NCBI GenBank assembly: GCA_016841605.1
Contig: JAENYV010000003.1
Location: 197,064-261,063, forward strand
Source of the DNA: Dethiobacter alkaliphilus
GTDB taxonomy: Bacteria > Bacillota > Dethiobacteria > DTU022 > UBA8154
Direction of reading: 5' to 3'
DNA length: 64,000 nucleotides
Part shown: one piece after another, positions 44,065 through 53,070 of the stretch
Layout: every line of letters begins with the position of its first letter
Position numbering within the stretch: position 1 is the stretch's first letter
Made by a program: the position numbers and the translations under genes
Notes under the pieces: model-generated
What the model was told of the DNA's origin: nothing
What the model saw: only the letters and a program-made list of their open reading frames with translations
The model's database searches: none

Positions 44065-44094
44065 ATTATCCCACATTTATATTTATTTTGTCAA
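44065..44094 (-). promoter_or_regulatory. probable dctP promoter
   Basis: On the minus strand TTGACA (44094-44089) and GATAAT (44070-44065) are spaced 18 bp. The resulting leader would be about 260 nt. Confidence 0.65.
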
Positions 44095-44124
44095 GGATAT
44101 CTAAAATATATATTACAAATCTTT

Positions 44125-45369
44125 TTAACTGATTTTTTCTTCCCCTATTCTCTCGAGATGTTTTTTATAATCTACCGACTCAAGCAGAAAGGAAAATAAG
44201 CAGCCGCTGACAAGTCCCCAGAAAGCGGACCCGATATTAAAAAAGGCGACATTGGAAACAGTCACAAGAAAGGCAACCAGCGCACCAAGAAGAAAGCTTC
44301 CCTTAAATGCACTCTGAAAGGCATCCATAAGAACACGCATCAAGGCCAGACCACCCAAGAGGGCAATCAGATCCCCGGGGGCCATGAGGGCCAAACCGAT
44401 GGCCACCGGAGCAAAAAGTCCGGATAAAAAAAGTAAAAAGCCGAAAACAATACTTCCGGCATAACGGGATTCTCTTTTTCCCGAAGAATTTAAAATTGCA
44501 CTAACCGGTCCTGTAATACAGGTCGGCACACTGCCCAGAACCCCCATGATAATAGAACCGATGCCACAGGAAAAAGTCATTACATTTGTAGGGGGAGTAA
44601 AACCCTCTTTTTTTAAAATACCGATTCCCTGCGTGTTATGTATGCCTATAACAGAAATTGTCAGGGGGAAAACAAGCTCAAGGAGCGCATTAAGTTCAAA
44701 TTCCGGTTTGTAGAAAACCGGATTAGTAAAGGAGAAGCTGACGGTTGAGGGATTGAAATCCCCACGAAAGGCGATTAAAATACCACCTGCCACAGTAGCC
44801 ACAAGAATCGGGGGAATGAGTTTGGCCGGTATTCTACCGGAAGAAAATAAAAAAAAGACCCCGATGGTTAATGCTGCAAGCCAGGGATCAACAGTAAATG
44901 TGGAAACAAGCTTTAAAACAAAGGGCAGAAATACTCCGGCGATCATACCCATAATAATCGGCAGAGGGATAAAGTCCATGGTTTTTCGTGCCACACCCGT
45001 AACGCCAATAATCGTAATAATAACTCCCGTGACAATATAGGCCCCAATCACCTGAGGGAAAGTAAGATGTCCGAGGGAAGCCCCGACGATAGCCGCTGCA
45101 GGCAGAGACCAGGCGGCAGAAATGGGTTGCCGGTACAGCAACGATAAAAAGATGGTCAGCAGACCTCCCAGTCCATATCCTGCAAAAAGCCAGGTAATCA
45201 TCTCCTTATCAGTCAGGCCTCCGGTCTGGGCGGCACTTAAAAGAATAGCGATAGGACCGGTCTGGGTAAATAAAAAAGCAACCAGCGCGTTGCTTAACGA
45301 ATTACGATCCGTGTCTTTTATAAAACTCTTTAAAGTAGGAATTTTGGCAAGGGGTTTCTCAAAGATCAT
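44125..45369 (-). CDS. BenE-family proton symporter (benzoate/aromatic acid type)
   Basis: 414-aa membrane protein with about 12 hydrophobic segments. The BenE/NCS2 signature is seen in AWSLPAAAIVGASLGHLTFPQ and in the conserved TQTGPIAILLSAA and GPVSAILNSSGKRESRYAG regions. ATG 45369 follows GGAGGATGCAGCT; an in-frame ATG at 45384 would place that site inside the gene. The family name comes from benzoate uptake, but substrates of most members are untested. It has its own promoter upstream. No aromatic degradation genes are seen nearby. Confidence 0.88.
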   Translation of the reverse strand: MIFEKPLAKIPTLKSFIKDTDRNSLSNALVAFLFTQTGPIAILLSAAQTGGLTDKEMITWLFAGYGLGGLLTIFLSLLYRQPISAAWSLPAAAIVGASLGHLTFPQVIGAYIVTGVIITIIGVTGVARKTMDFIPLPIIMGMIAGVFLPFVLKLVSTFTVDPWLAALTIGVFFLFSSGRIPAKLIPPILVATVAGGILIAFRGDFNPSTVSFSFTNPVFYKPEFELNALLELVFPLTISVIGIHNTQGIGILKKEGFTPPTNVMTFSCGIGSIIMGVLGSVPTCITGPVSAILNSSGKRESRYAGSIVFGFLLFLSGLFAPVAIGLALMAPGDLIALLGGLALMRVLMDAFQSAFKGSFLLGALVAFLVTVSNVAFFNIGSAFWGLVSGCLFSFLLESVDYKKHLERIGEEKIS

Positions 45370-45492
45370 AGCTGCATCCTCCATTATAACAAAATCTTGA
45401 AAGCTTGCTTAAAGTAATTCTGAAGACCGGCCGGTAACTTACGAATGACAAAATAATTCAGTTTAGAATAAATTGCGTGACTGGTTAGAATA

Positions 45493-45521
45493 ATTATCCC
45501 AAATACCGATTACCTTGTCAA
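45493..45521 (-). promoter_or_regulatory. promoter of the BenE-family gene
   Basis: On the minus strand TTGACA (45521-45516) and GATAAT (45498-45493) with 17-bp spacing, about 115 bp before the coding start. Confidence 0.65.
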
Positions 45522-45589
45522 GTAAATAAATGGAGGACATGGAGGACCTTTGGGTCAGGTTTACTCAAAAATTTTTATGGCATATTATA

Positions 45590-46366
45590 CTAAAATTTAT
45601 CTTTTTTCTCCTTTTTTAAAAAGCGCTCAATTCCTTTCCTGGCATCATCGGAAACAAAGCAGGCCAGTCCGCTAAGAGCTTCATGAATAAATGCCTTACG
45701 CATATCGGCAGTCTGATAGTCATTAACAATTTGCTTGACCCATTTTACTGTCTGGTATCCTTTTGCGGCTATGGTTGCAATAAGCTGCTCGGCTTCGCCC
45801 AGGAGAGTTTCTCTGGAGACAATCTGCGTTATCAAGCCCATTTCCAGCGCTTGAGCTGCCGTCATGGTTTTACCCGTTAAAACAAGCTCCAATGTCTTTG
45901 CCCGGCCGAGTATTCTGGACATAAACAGGATTCCTCCCCAGCCCGGCAGAAGTCCGTGATCCAGTTCCGGTAAGCCCAAAACCGCTTCCTTTACTGCCAG
46001 ACGAAAATCACAAGCCAGGGCGAGTTCACAGCCTCCGCCAAAAGCCAGACCGTTTATAGCGGCAACAGTCGGTACGGGCAAATTCCATATCCCTTCCCAC
46101 ACTTCATAAGAAACTTCGATAAATTGGAGGTAATCCTTCGGGCCCATCTCTGAAAGATTTTTTAAATCAGCTCCCGCGCAAAAGGCTTTCTCCCCGTCCC
46201 CTGTAAAAATCAGGCCTTTCAAGCCTTTTTCTCTTTTAATAAAATTCATCGCTCTTTCCATTTCAATCAACGTATCAACGTTCAGAGCGTTTAATGAATT
46301 CGGACGGTTGAGGGTCAGGAGAGCAATTCCCTCTTTTTCCCGGACAGAAATCAGTGCATAACTCAT
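45590..46366 (-). CDS. enoyl-CoA hydratase/isomerase family protein
   Basis: 258-aa crotonase-fold enzyme. The oxyanion-hole segments KAFCAGADLKNLSEMG and AINGLAFGGGCELALACDF and the motif LPELDHGLLPGWGG are visible. The Glu of LPEL stands near the position of a catalytic glutamate, whereas the usual second Glu is not clearly conserved, so hydratase activity is not certain; isomerase or hydrolase roles are possible. It lies alone between the BenE gene and the divergent EAL protein, with AAGAGGAGT upstream of ATG 46366. Confidence 0.92.
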   Translation of the reverse strand: MSYALISVREKEGIALLTLNRPNSLNALNVDTLIEMERAMNFIKREKGLKGLIFTGDGEKAFCAGADLKNLSEMGPKDYLQFIEVSYEVWEGIWNLPVPTVAAINGLAFGGGCELALACDFRLAVKEAVLGLPELDHGLLPGWGGILFMSRILGRAKTLELVLTGKTMTAAQALEMGLITQIVSRETLLGEAEQLIATIAAKGYQTVKWVKQIVNDYQTADMRKAFIHEALSGLACFVSDDARKGIERFLKKEKKDKF

Positions 46367-46446
46367 ATCATCAACTCCTCTTAAATTTAACTTATTGTCA
46401 ATAATTATTTAACAACATTTTAATATACTTTTAAAACAGAAGCAGT

Positions 46447-48831
46447 ATGATTATTATAACGGTGGTGAATGAGATGCAACAGGGTTTTTTACAAAAAATG
46501 TTTGATCAAACCCGTCAGTTGCTCAACCTGAATAGAAGAACTACATCCAGGCACCTTTTTAATCACCAAAATCTTACCGACTCCAACCTGCTAAAAAAAC
46601 TGGAAGCCGACCTGGAGAAAAAAAACACCATTATCGTCCTTTATTTTGACATCAACAAATTTCATGAGGTGGAACAGCTTAATGATACCAGTACGGCTAT
46701 ACGTATTTTAGCCAAGTTTAAAAACGCCCTGGAAACCGAAATTCTGCAAATCTTTTGGAATACCCGTTTACTGGCTCTGGAAAACCTTTGGGGCGATGAC
46801 TTTATTGTACTCCTCTCCGCAGAGAGATCTCCTCATCTTAAAGCTTTACAGGATATCGCCGTTGCCTGTCGCATCGCGGTAAGAGAACGCTTAAAAAATG
46901 ATATGCTCCGCATGACCGGGAAACCCCTTGATGTTCACGTCGGCTACTCTTTATTACAATACAAACCGGAAAACATTAAAGTCCAGCTTTATCGTGCCGT
47001 AAAAGATGCCCAGGAACTGGCAAAGGGAACCATAGATTTACAGACAGCACATCTTTTACTGGAATTTAAAACAATTCTGGATAATATGAGCATTACCCCC
47101 CTGTTTCAGCCCATCTTTTCTTTAAAAAACGGGGAAATACTCGGATGGGAAGCACTCTCCAGGGGTCCTGAAGACAACTATTTTTACAGCCCCAATGTTC
47201 TTTTTTCCTTTGCCGAAGAAGTCGGTTTGCTCTTCCCCCTGGAGAAAATCTGCCGTCAGATTAGTATGGAAAAAATCGGAGAACTGGGAAGCGAACAAAA
47301 ACTTTTTCTGAATATCCACCCCAATACCATCAGTGACCCTCAATTTGCCCGGGGGGAAACATTAAAGTTACTACAAAATCAAAATTTAAATCCTCAAAAT
47401 ATTGTTTTTGAGATAACGGAAAGGCACAGTATTCACGATTTTACTTTTTTAAACAGGACAATGGACCACTACCGCGGCCAGGGATTTATGGTAGCCATAG
47501 ACGATGCCGGTTCAGGATTCTCTTCATTGCAATCCATTGCCGAACTCAGACCGGATTATATTAAAATCGATATATCACTCCTTAAAAATATAAATACAGA
47601 TGCCGTTAAACAAGCCCTGTTGGAGACACTGGTTATTTTCGCTGAGAAAATCGGCAGTTTTATTATTGCTGAAGGTATAGAAACTCAAGAAGAACTGAAC
47701 ACAATTGTTAACATGGGAGTCCATTTTGGACAAGGTTTTTTACTGGGAAGGCCTGCCTATCCCAAAGTAGCCCCATCCGAAGAAACTATCAGTAAATTGA
47801 TACGGCCAGCGAACGATCGTAACAGAGTATTGAAAAACGCTTTCCCCATCCGGGAAATAACTGAGAACGCATTTTTTGTAAACCGTAACATATCTGTCCG
47901 GGAAGTCTATAGAATAATGGACCGCAAAGACTTTTTTCCCGGTATCGTCGTTGTTGATGAAGGAAAACCGGTCGGCCTTGTTATGCGCAATCACCTGCAC
48001 CGCCAGCTGGGTTCCCAGTTTGGAGTTTCCCTTTATTTTAATAAACCTATTTCCGTGCTTATGGACCACCAACCCCTTACAATTGAAGAGGATACCCCCA
48101 TTGAACAAGCTTCCCGGTTAGCGATGAACAGAAAAAAGGGAAAGTTATATGACTCCATTATTGTTGTAAATAAAGAAAAATTGCTGATTGGGGTTGTTTC
48201 CGTGCAAAGCATTCTGGATACCATCACTAGATTGAGAGTGGAAATTGCCAGGGGCGCCAACCCTTTAACCGGTTTGCCGGGAAGTATTGCCATTGAACAG
48301 GAACTTTACAGGCGGAAAAATGAAGGCACTCCTTTTAGTTTTATTTATATCGACCTTGACAACTTTAAAGCTTACAATGATAGGTATGGTTTCGAAAGGG
48401 GGAACGGTATTATCCTTTTTACGGCAAATCTGCTAAACAGCGTCTTACGAAAATACGGATTAGGGGACGACTTTCTCGGACATATAGGAGGGGATGATTT
48501 TGTTCTTGTCACGGGAAGGACAAACCCTGAAGGGCTTTGCTGCGCCATCATTCGCTATTTTGATCGCCTGATTAAATCTTTTTACGACCCGGAAGACAGG
48601 ATCGCCGGAGGCATTTACAGTATTGGGCGCTACAGCGGTCAAAATGGAAAATCGGAAAACTACGAAAAAAAATGGTTCCACTTTGTTTCGATTTCTATGG
48701 CATTAATCGAGTATGATGAAAGAGCAAATCCCGACATGAAAACAATATCAAAAAAAGCAGCCCAGCTGAAACATTATGCCAAAACAATAGCCGGGAGCGT
48801 TTATGTCCGCGACAGAAGAGGAAACGGCTAA
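46447..48831 (+). CDS. EAL-CBS-GGDEF cyclic-di-GMP signalling protein with degenerate N-terminal GGDEF
   Basis: 794 aa. Residues ~50-180 are a GGDEF-like domain with degenerate signature WGDDF. Residues ~205-440 are an EAL phosphodiesterase with intact catalytic motifs: WEALSRG, FLNIHPNTIS, EITERH, AIDDAGSGFSSL, IKID and AEGIETQEE. Two CBS motifs follow (~455-590; FFPGIVVVDEGKPVGLVM, SIIVVNKEKLLIGVVS). The C-terminal GGDEF (~600-790) carries GGDDF and lacks an upstream RxxD inhibitory site. It has no membrane segment. It probably degrades, and may also make, cyclic-di-GMP under nucleotide control by CBS. Start is 46447 or ATG 46474, the latter behind GGTGGTG. Confidence 0.92.
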   Translation: MIIITVVNEMQQGFLQKMFDQTRQLLNLNRRTTSRHLFNHQNLTDSNLLKKLEADLEKKNTIIVLYFDINKFHEVEQLNDTSTAIRILAKFKNALETEILQIFWNTRLLALENLWGDDFIVLLSAERSPHLKALQDIAVACRIAVRERLKNDMLRMTGKPLDVHVGYSLLQYKPENIKVQLYRAVKDAQELAKGTIDLQTAHLLLEFKTILDNMSITPLFQPIFSLKNGEILGWEALSRGPEDNYFYSPNVLFSFAEEVGLLFPLEKICRQISMEKIGELGSEQKLFLNIHPNTISDPQFARGETLKLLQNQNLNPQNIVFEITERHSIHDFTFLNRTMDHYRGQGFMVAIDDAGSGFSSLQSIAELRPDYIKIDISLLKNINTDAVKQALLETLVIFAEKIGSFIIAEGIETQEELNTIVNMGVHFGQGFLLGRPAYPKVAPSEETISKLIRPANDRNRVLKNAFPIREITENAFFVNRNISVREVYRIMDRKDFFPGIVVVDEGKPVGLVMRNHLHRQLGSQFGVSLYFNKPISVLMDHQPLTIEEDTPIEQASRLAMNRKKGKLYDSIIVVNKEKLLIGVVSVQSILDTITRLRVEIARGANPLTGLPGSIAIEQELYRRKNEGTPFSFIYIDLDNFKAYNDRYGFERGNGIILFTANLLNSVLRKYGLGDDFLGHIGGDDFVLVTGRTNPEGLCCAIIRYFDRLIKSFYDPEDRIAGGIYSIGRYSGQNGKSENYEKKWFHFVSISMALIEYDERANPDMKTISKKAAQLKHYAKTIAGSVYVRDRRGNG

Positions 48832-48875
48832 TTTAATAGAATACCAGAATACCGTAGACAATTCTACATAATCAT

Positions 48876-50378
48876 TTATTTTTCCAGGATTCTTTCTACC
48901 AGTCCCCGGATCTCTTTTTTTTCACAAACAGTCCGGTGCAGAACAGGTTTTTGCTCCAGGTCCCTGAGCCCGGGATGAAGTGATATCCCGTCAAGCTCTT
49001 CCAGTTGATGCAAAATGGTGAATTCATCCTTTCCCTGAAGGTAGCCCCTGCCCCGGAGGGCTTCCAGAACACTACTGCCGAATTTACACGGATTGGCAGT
49101 CGCATTAAGGACCGTTACGGTTTTATCTCCACTTTTTCTGCAGTAATCCTCATATACCCAGTATCCGACCGCTGTGTGGGGGTCCATGATATAACGATGG
49201 GAGTCAAAAGCTTCTCTGATAGCATCCATCGTCTCCTCTTCCCGGGCAAAACCGGCTGAGATAACTTCCCCCATAAGTTTCCGGGTTGCGTCATCTACCT
49301 GAAAAACTCCCTTCTCCTGAAGATCCGTCATCCACCGGGTAATTTTACCTGTATCGTGATCGGTTATTTCAAAAAGGAACCTTTCCAAATTGCTCGAAAT
49401 AAGAATATCCATAGAGGGGCTACTGGTCTGCCTGAACTCCCTGTTGCGGTTATAAAAACCGGTTTGAAAGAAATCCGTTAAAACCTTGTTCTCATTGGAT
49501 GCACAGATTAGCTTGTGAACCGGCAGCCCCATCTTTCCCGCATACCAGCCGGCAAGGATATTCCCAAAGTTTCCGGTCGGAACGACAAAGTTAATTTTCT
49601 CCCCCGGTAATATCACTTTTTTGGCGAGAAGCCTGGTATATGCCCAGAAATAATAAACTATCTGGGGAACCAGGCGGCCCCAGTTAATAGAATTTGCAGA
49701 AGAAAGCTCAAAGCCTTTTTCAGCCAGGGTTTGGTTAAAAAACCTGTCGGCAAAAATATCTTTGACAGCATTCTGGCAATCGTCAAAATTACCTATAACT
49801 GCTACAACATACGTATTGTCACCATCAGTCGTCGTCATCTGCAGTTCCTGAATCCGGCTTACTCCCCGATAGGGGTAGAAAACAATAATTTTTGTTCCCG
49901 GAACGTTTTTAAAACCTTCCAGAGCGGCCTTTCCCGTATCTCCCGATGTGGCCACCAGGATAACGATCTCTTTTCTGTCGGGCATTTTTGCCGCAGACCG
50001 GGTTAAGAAAAAAGGCATGACCTGAAGAGCAAGATCTTTAAAAGCAGCCGTCGGACCATGCCAAAGTTCCATTATATGTAAACTGTTACTTAAACTACAC
50101 ACAGGCGCAACAAGAGGATGATAAAAGTTGTTGTCCAGGTATGCCGGCTGCAGACATTCCTGTAGTTCATCGGCAGAAAAATCGTCTAAAAATGGAGCGA
50201 TAATTTCCATTGCCGTAGAGATATAATCATACTTCGTCAGAGCTAAGAGCTGTTTTTCCGAAATAACAGGAATTTCACCGGGAACAAAAAGCCCTCCAGC
50301 CGGAACCATGCCGACCTTAATTGCTGTTGATGCAGAAACAGGCGGAAAATTACCCCTCGTGCTAATATATGCTGTCAT
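48876..50378 (-). CDS. thrC: threonine synthase
   Basis: PLP enzyme converting O-phosphohomoserine to threonine. At 500 aa it is the longer fungal/E. coli-type form. PLP lysine motif HGPTAAFKDLALQ, phosphate-binding SGDTGKAALEGFK, and VVPTGNFGNILAGWYAGK are present. Start MTAYISTRGNFPPVSA at ATG 50378 follows GGAGGAGAAGAG. It is downstream of the sensor gene and a small open frame, and convergent with the EAL protein gene. thrA and thrB are not nearby. Confidence 0.95.
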   Translation of the reverse strand: MTAYISTRGNFPPVSASTAIKVGMVPAGGLFVPGEIPVISEKQLLALTKYDYISTAMEIIAPFLDDFSADELQECLQPAYLDNNFYHPLVAPVCSLSNSLHIMELWHGPTAAFKDLALQVMPFFLTRSAAKMPDRKEIVILVATSGDTGKAALEGFKNVPGTKIIVFYPYRGVSRIQELQMTTTDGDNTYVVAVIGNFDDCQNAVKDIFADRFFNQTLAEKGFELSSANSINWGRLVPQIVYYFWAYTRLLAKKVILPGEKINFVVPTGNFGNILAGWYAGKMGLPVHKLICASNENKVLTDFFQTGFYNRNREFRQTSSPSMDILISSNLERFLFEITDHDTGKITRWMTDLQEKGVFQVDDATRKLMGEVISAGFAREEETMDAIREAFDSHRYIMDPHTAVGYWVYEDYCRKSGDKTVTVLNATANPCKFGSSVLEALRGRGYLQGKDEFTILHQLEELDGISLHPGLRDLEQKPVLHRTVCEKKEIRGLVERILEK

Positions 50379-50685
50379 CTCTTCTCCTCCGGCTTTTAGA
50401 CTGAATGGTTAATTCTACACAAGGAGCGCCAATCCCTTTTCTCATCTCAAGCCTCTCATCTTAATTTAAATTACTTTGCCGTTAACCTTTTTACAATTGA
50501 ACTTTTCCAGCGATAAAGCGATAGATCAATCACCGTACCTGACCTGATACCGGAAAGCCAGGCTTTGAAGCAGCGATTAGTCCCAACAAACCCCATTATA
50601 CGCATATTATTTCCCCCTATCTCTTTACAAATTAATTTCCTTTAAAGAATCATTATTATATTAGGGAAATAATATGCACCTTTGC
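50379..50685. other. region between the sensor gene and threonine synthase
   Basis: 307 bp upstream of thrC. It contains one small frame with a ribosome site (50471-50605) and an AAAGCC/GGCTTT inverted repeat near 50554-50566. No T-box signature or other leader class for threonine was recognised. Confidence 0.4.
50471..50605 (-). CDS. possible 44-aa hypothetical protein or leader peptide
   Basis: Reading from ATG 50605, with AGGGGGAAATAAT as ribosome site, to TAA at 50471 gives 44 residues beginning MRIMGFVGTNRCFKAW. It is basic, has no hydrophobic segment, and has no run of threonine or isoleucine codons, so it is not an evident attenuator peptide. It lies in the thrC upstream region. I do not recognise it; coding is uncertain. 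Confidence 0.3.
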   Translation of the reverse strand: MRIMGFVGTNRCFKAWLSGIRSGTVIDLSLYRWKSSIVKRLTAK

Positions 50686-51552
50686 TCAGAAAAACTTGGA
50701 TACGTTTTCAATATTTTCTGCCGCAGAGGCAAGTTGTTGCACAGAGGCCGATATCTCTTGCGAAGCTGCCGCCTGGTGCTGAGAAATATCGGAAACCTTT
50801 TTCGTGGCATTATCTATCATTGCTACCTTTCCTTTAATCTTCTCAATAATATCCCTGATCTCTTGGACGGAATTTGCACTGCTATCCGCCATTTTTCGTA
50901 TTTCAGTGGCTACAACTTCAAAGCCCCGACCGTGTTCACCTGCCCGGGCCGCCTCAATACTGGCATTCAGACCGAGCAAGTTGGAGTTTGCGGCAACTTT
51001 GTTAATAAAATTCAACATCGTATCGGTCTTGTTAACCTGTTCGATCATTTCGTTCTGCAACAGAGACAAAGATTCCATCTCATTGGAGAGCTCCTGGGCT
51101 GAAGCGGCAAGTTCTTCCGTTGTTGCGGCTACTTCTTCTGATGTTGCCGCAAAGGATTGAACGGCTTCCGTTAAAATTTCTTGTTCTTTCAAACTCATAC
51201 CCAGGCCTATCCCACCGATAATATTGCCGTTTTCATCATTTACGGGGACACCTGTCGCCCGAAAAGGAATACCAAAAGTTTCTTTAGGAACAGTTAGCTT
51301 CTGAATCGTCCCCGTACGTAATGCTTCGTAGAGCGGGTCCCCTTGGGGAACCTTTGTCCCGACAACATCGCCCAGGTTAACATCTTTCGATGGAACATAA
51401 GCCAAATATTCATTATTTTTATTACTTATACCGATCATACAATCAAAAGGAAACAGTTTCCGGATTACTGGAGCCACCATGGATAGGACCTCCATGATGC
51501 TGTATTTTTTTTCATCTTCATTACTGTACTGTAAAGCATTTTCTTCAACCAT
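50686..51552 (-). CDS. soluble methyl-accepting-type sensor protein (paralogue 1)
   Basis: About 288 aa from ATG 51552 (behind GAGGAGGAAAAAA). Residues ~1-125 form a PAS/Cache-like sensing domain (EVLSMVAPVIRKLFPFDCMI, then GIPFRATGVPVNDENGNIIG). Residues ~130-288 are an MCP signalling domain, with the hairpin-tip sequence LLGLNASIEAARAGEHGRG, which contacts CheA/CheW in chemoreceptors. There is no membrane segment and the domain is short, so it may signal to a cytoplasmic kinase rather than to flagella. Nearly the same MCP domain is encoded by the next gene upstream. Confidence 0.88.
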   Translation of the reverse strand: MVEENALQYSNEDEKKYSIMEVLSMVAPVIRKLFPFDCMIGISNKNNEYLAYVPSKDVNLGDVVGTKVPQGDPLYEALRTGTIQKLTVPKETFGIPFRATGVPVNDENGNIIGGIGLGMSLKEQEILTEAVQSFAATSEEVAATTEELAASAQELSNEMESLSLLQNEMIEQVNKTDTMLNFINKVAANSNLLGLNASIEAARAGEHGRGFEVVATEIRKMADSSANSVQEIRDIIEKIKGKVAMIDNATKKVSDISQHQAAASQEISASVQQLASAAENIENVSKFF

Positions 51553-51753
51553 TTTTTTCCTCCTCATTCTACAATCTCTGCAATGTCTTTTTACTTTTCA
51601 TCTATAATTTCGACAAACTCCTGATAAAACCTTTTAACCCTGCCTTATTAAGAAAAAACTTTATAAACGGCCATAAAGCTTTGATTTAACATCAGATTGA
51701 TAAAAATAGAAGAACAATAGAAAAACGTTATTTTTCGGAGGGTACTGCCTATA

Positions 51754-51793
51754 TAAAAAAATAACCGCCTTTCCTGCATATTGGAAAGGGCGG
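51754..51793 (-). terminator. GC-rich terminator after sensor paralogue 2
   Basis: CCGCCTTTCC (51765-51774) pairs with GGAAAGGGCGG (51783-51793), with one bulge. On the minus strand it is followed by TTATTTTTTT. It ends the 51843-52700 transcript. Confidence 0.8.
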
Positions 51794-51842
51794 CTCTAAA
51801 AAAACTTACGTTAGTAAGGATATTCGTTTTGATATAAAGAAC

Positions 51843-52700
51843 CTAGAAAAGCCTGGATACTTTTTCAATATTTCCCGCGGAAGAGGCAAGTTGCTGCATG
51901 GAAGCGGATATTTCCTCCGAAGCTGCCGCCTGATGCTGTGCAATATCGGATACTTTTGTCGTTGCACCGTTTATCCCCGCTACTTTTTCTTTAATCATTT
52001 CAATAATTTCCCGGATCTCCTTGACGGAATTTGCACTGCTATCCGCCATTTTTCGGATTTCAGTGGCCACAACTTCAAATCCCCGACCGTGTTCACCTGC
52101 CCGGGCCGCCTCAATACTGGCATTCAGACCGAGGAGATTGGAATTTGCGGCAACCTTGTTAATAAAATTCAACATTGTATCGGTCTTATTAACCTGTGCA
52201 ATCATTTCTTTCTGCAGCACAGCCAGAGATTCCATTTCATTGGAGAGTTCCTGCGCCGATGCGGCAAGTTCTTCCGTTGTGGCGGCTACTTCTTCTGATG
52301 TTGCGGCAAAAGATTGGACTGCTTCCGTTAAAATCTGTTGTTCTTTTAAGCTCATTCCTATGCCGATCGCACCGATAACATTACCATTTTCATCTTTTAC
52401 AGGAACAGCTCTCGATTTAAAGAGAACACCATAAGCCTCTCTGGCAGGTTTATCCTGCATCATTCCCGTATTTGCAGCCTCGTAAATGGACCCTTTGGGG
52501 AGCTCCATCCCGACTGCAGCTCCAATGTCAACATTTTTCCCGGGAACATAGGCTAAATATTTCTTTTTATCACTAACACCGATCATCGAATCAAAGGGAA
52601 TCAGTTGCTGAATAACTGAAGCCGTCATGGCCAGGACTTCCATAATGCCGTATTTTTTTTCACCTTCATCCCTATCCTCTAAAACTCTATCCTCAACCAT
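51843..52700 (-). CDS. soluble methyl-accepting-type sensor protein (paralogue 2)
   Basis: 285 aa; start MVEDRVLEDRDEGEKKYG with AGAGGGGGA upstream. Architecture matches paralogue 1: a PAS/Cache-like N-terminal half (SVIQQLIPFDSMIGVSDKK, then GVLFKSRAVPVKDENGNVIG) and a C-terminal MCP signalling domain (LLGLNASIEAARAGEHGRG, EIRKMADSSANSV). The MCP half is nearly identical to paralogue 1, while the N-terminal halves have diverged, suggesting duplication and change of ligand. It lies next to the TRAP permease genes, so transport substrate sensing is possible but unproven. Confidence 0.88.
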   Translation of the reverse strand: MVEDRVLEDRDEGEKKYGIMEVLAMTASVIQQLIPFDSMIGVSDKKKYLAYVPGKNVDIGAAVGMELPKGSIYEAANTGMMQDKPAREAYGVLFKSRAVPVKDENGNVIGAIGIGMSLKEQQILTEAVQSFAATSEEVAATTEELAASAQELSNEMESLAVLQKEMIAQVNKTDTMLNFINKVAANSNLLGLNASIEAARAGEHGRGFEVVATEIRKMADSSANSVKEIREIIEMIKEKVAGINGATTKVSDIAQHQAAASEEISASMQQLASSAGNIEKVSRLF

Positions 52701-53070
52701 TTTTAAATCCCCCTCTAAAATTTTCTACCTATGAAGGCAACATTGTTTTTTTAAAAAAAAGCAAGATATAGACTTTTTATTCAAATAACACTAATATTAA
52801 ATTTAGTATAGTAACATTAATCGGTCAATAACTTAATTGGTGGAATTTATTTCGTTTCTTTAAGCCAATTTTGGTAAAATATATATACAAGAGCCGCCTT
52901 TCAAAAGGAAAAGCGGCTCTTGTAAAGTAAAAATATTCCATCATTTTCTAATAAATTTTTACGCTCTCACCATCCCTAACATTGATAAAAACACTTGGCT
53001 TTAATTCCGTAACGAGGAAGAAAAACTCCTTTCAAAATAGAATCGCAAGCGCAATTATTATTTATTCACC
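52701..53070. other. spacer between sensor paralogue 2 and dctM
   Basis: 370 bp without a supportable gene. It holds the hairpin at 52888-52922 and AT-rich sequence where the sensor promoter should lie (TTGACC near 52827). Nothing else was recognised. Confidence 0.45.
52888..52922 (-). terminator. GC-rich hairpin between TRAP permease and sensor paralogue 2
   Basis: CAAGAGCCGC (52888-52897) and GCGGCTCTTG (52913-52922) are a perfect 10-bp stem. On the minus strand it is followed by TATATATATTTT, so termination of the TRAP transcript is likely though the T-run is weak. The stem core resembles the hairpin at 51765-51793. Confidence 0.6.

Larger units (their letters stand above)
43797..44124. 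other. long dctP leader region
   Basis: 328 bp without a supportable gene. From right to left it contains the promoter (44065-44094), about 130 bp of AT-rich sequence, the G-tract repeat and the dctP ribosome site. A minus-strand frame from about 43892 runs through the repeat and out of frame into dctP; it is not supported as a gene. Confidence 0.5.

Noticed and set aside
50379-50685. T-box or cyclic-di-GMP riboswitch upstream of thrC
   Set aside because: No AGGGTGGnACCGCG-type T-box sequence and no convincing cyclic-di-GMP aptamer core were found.
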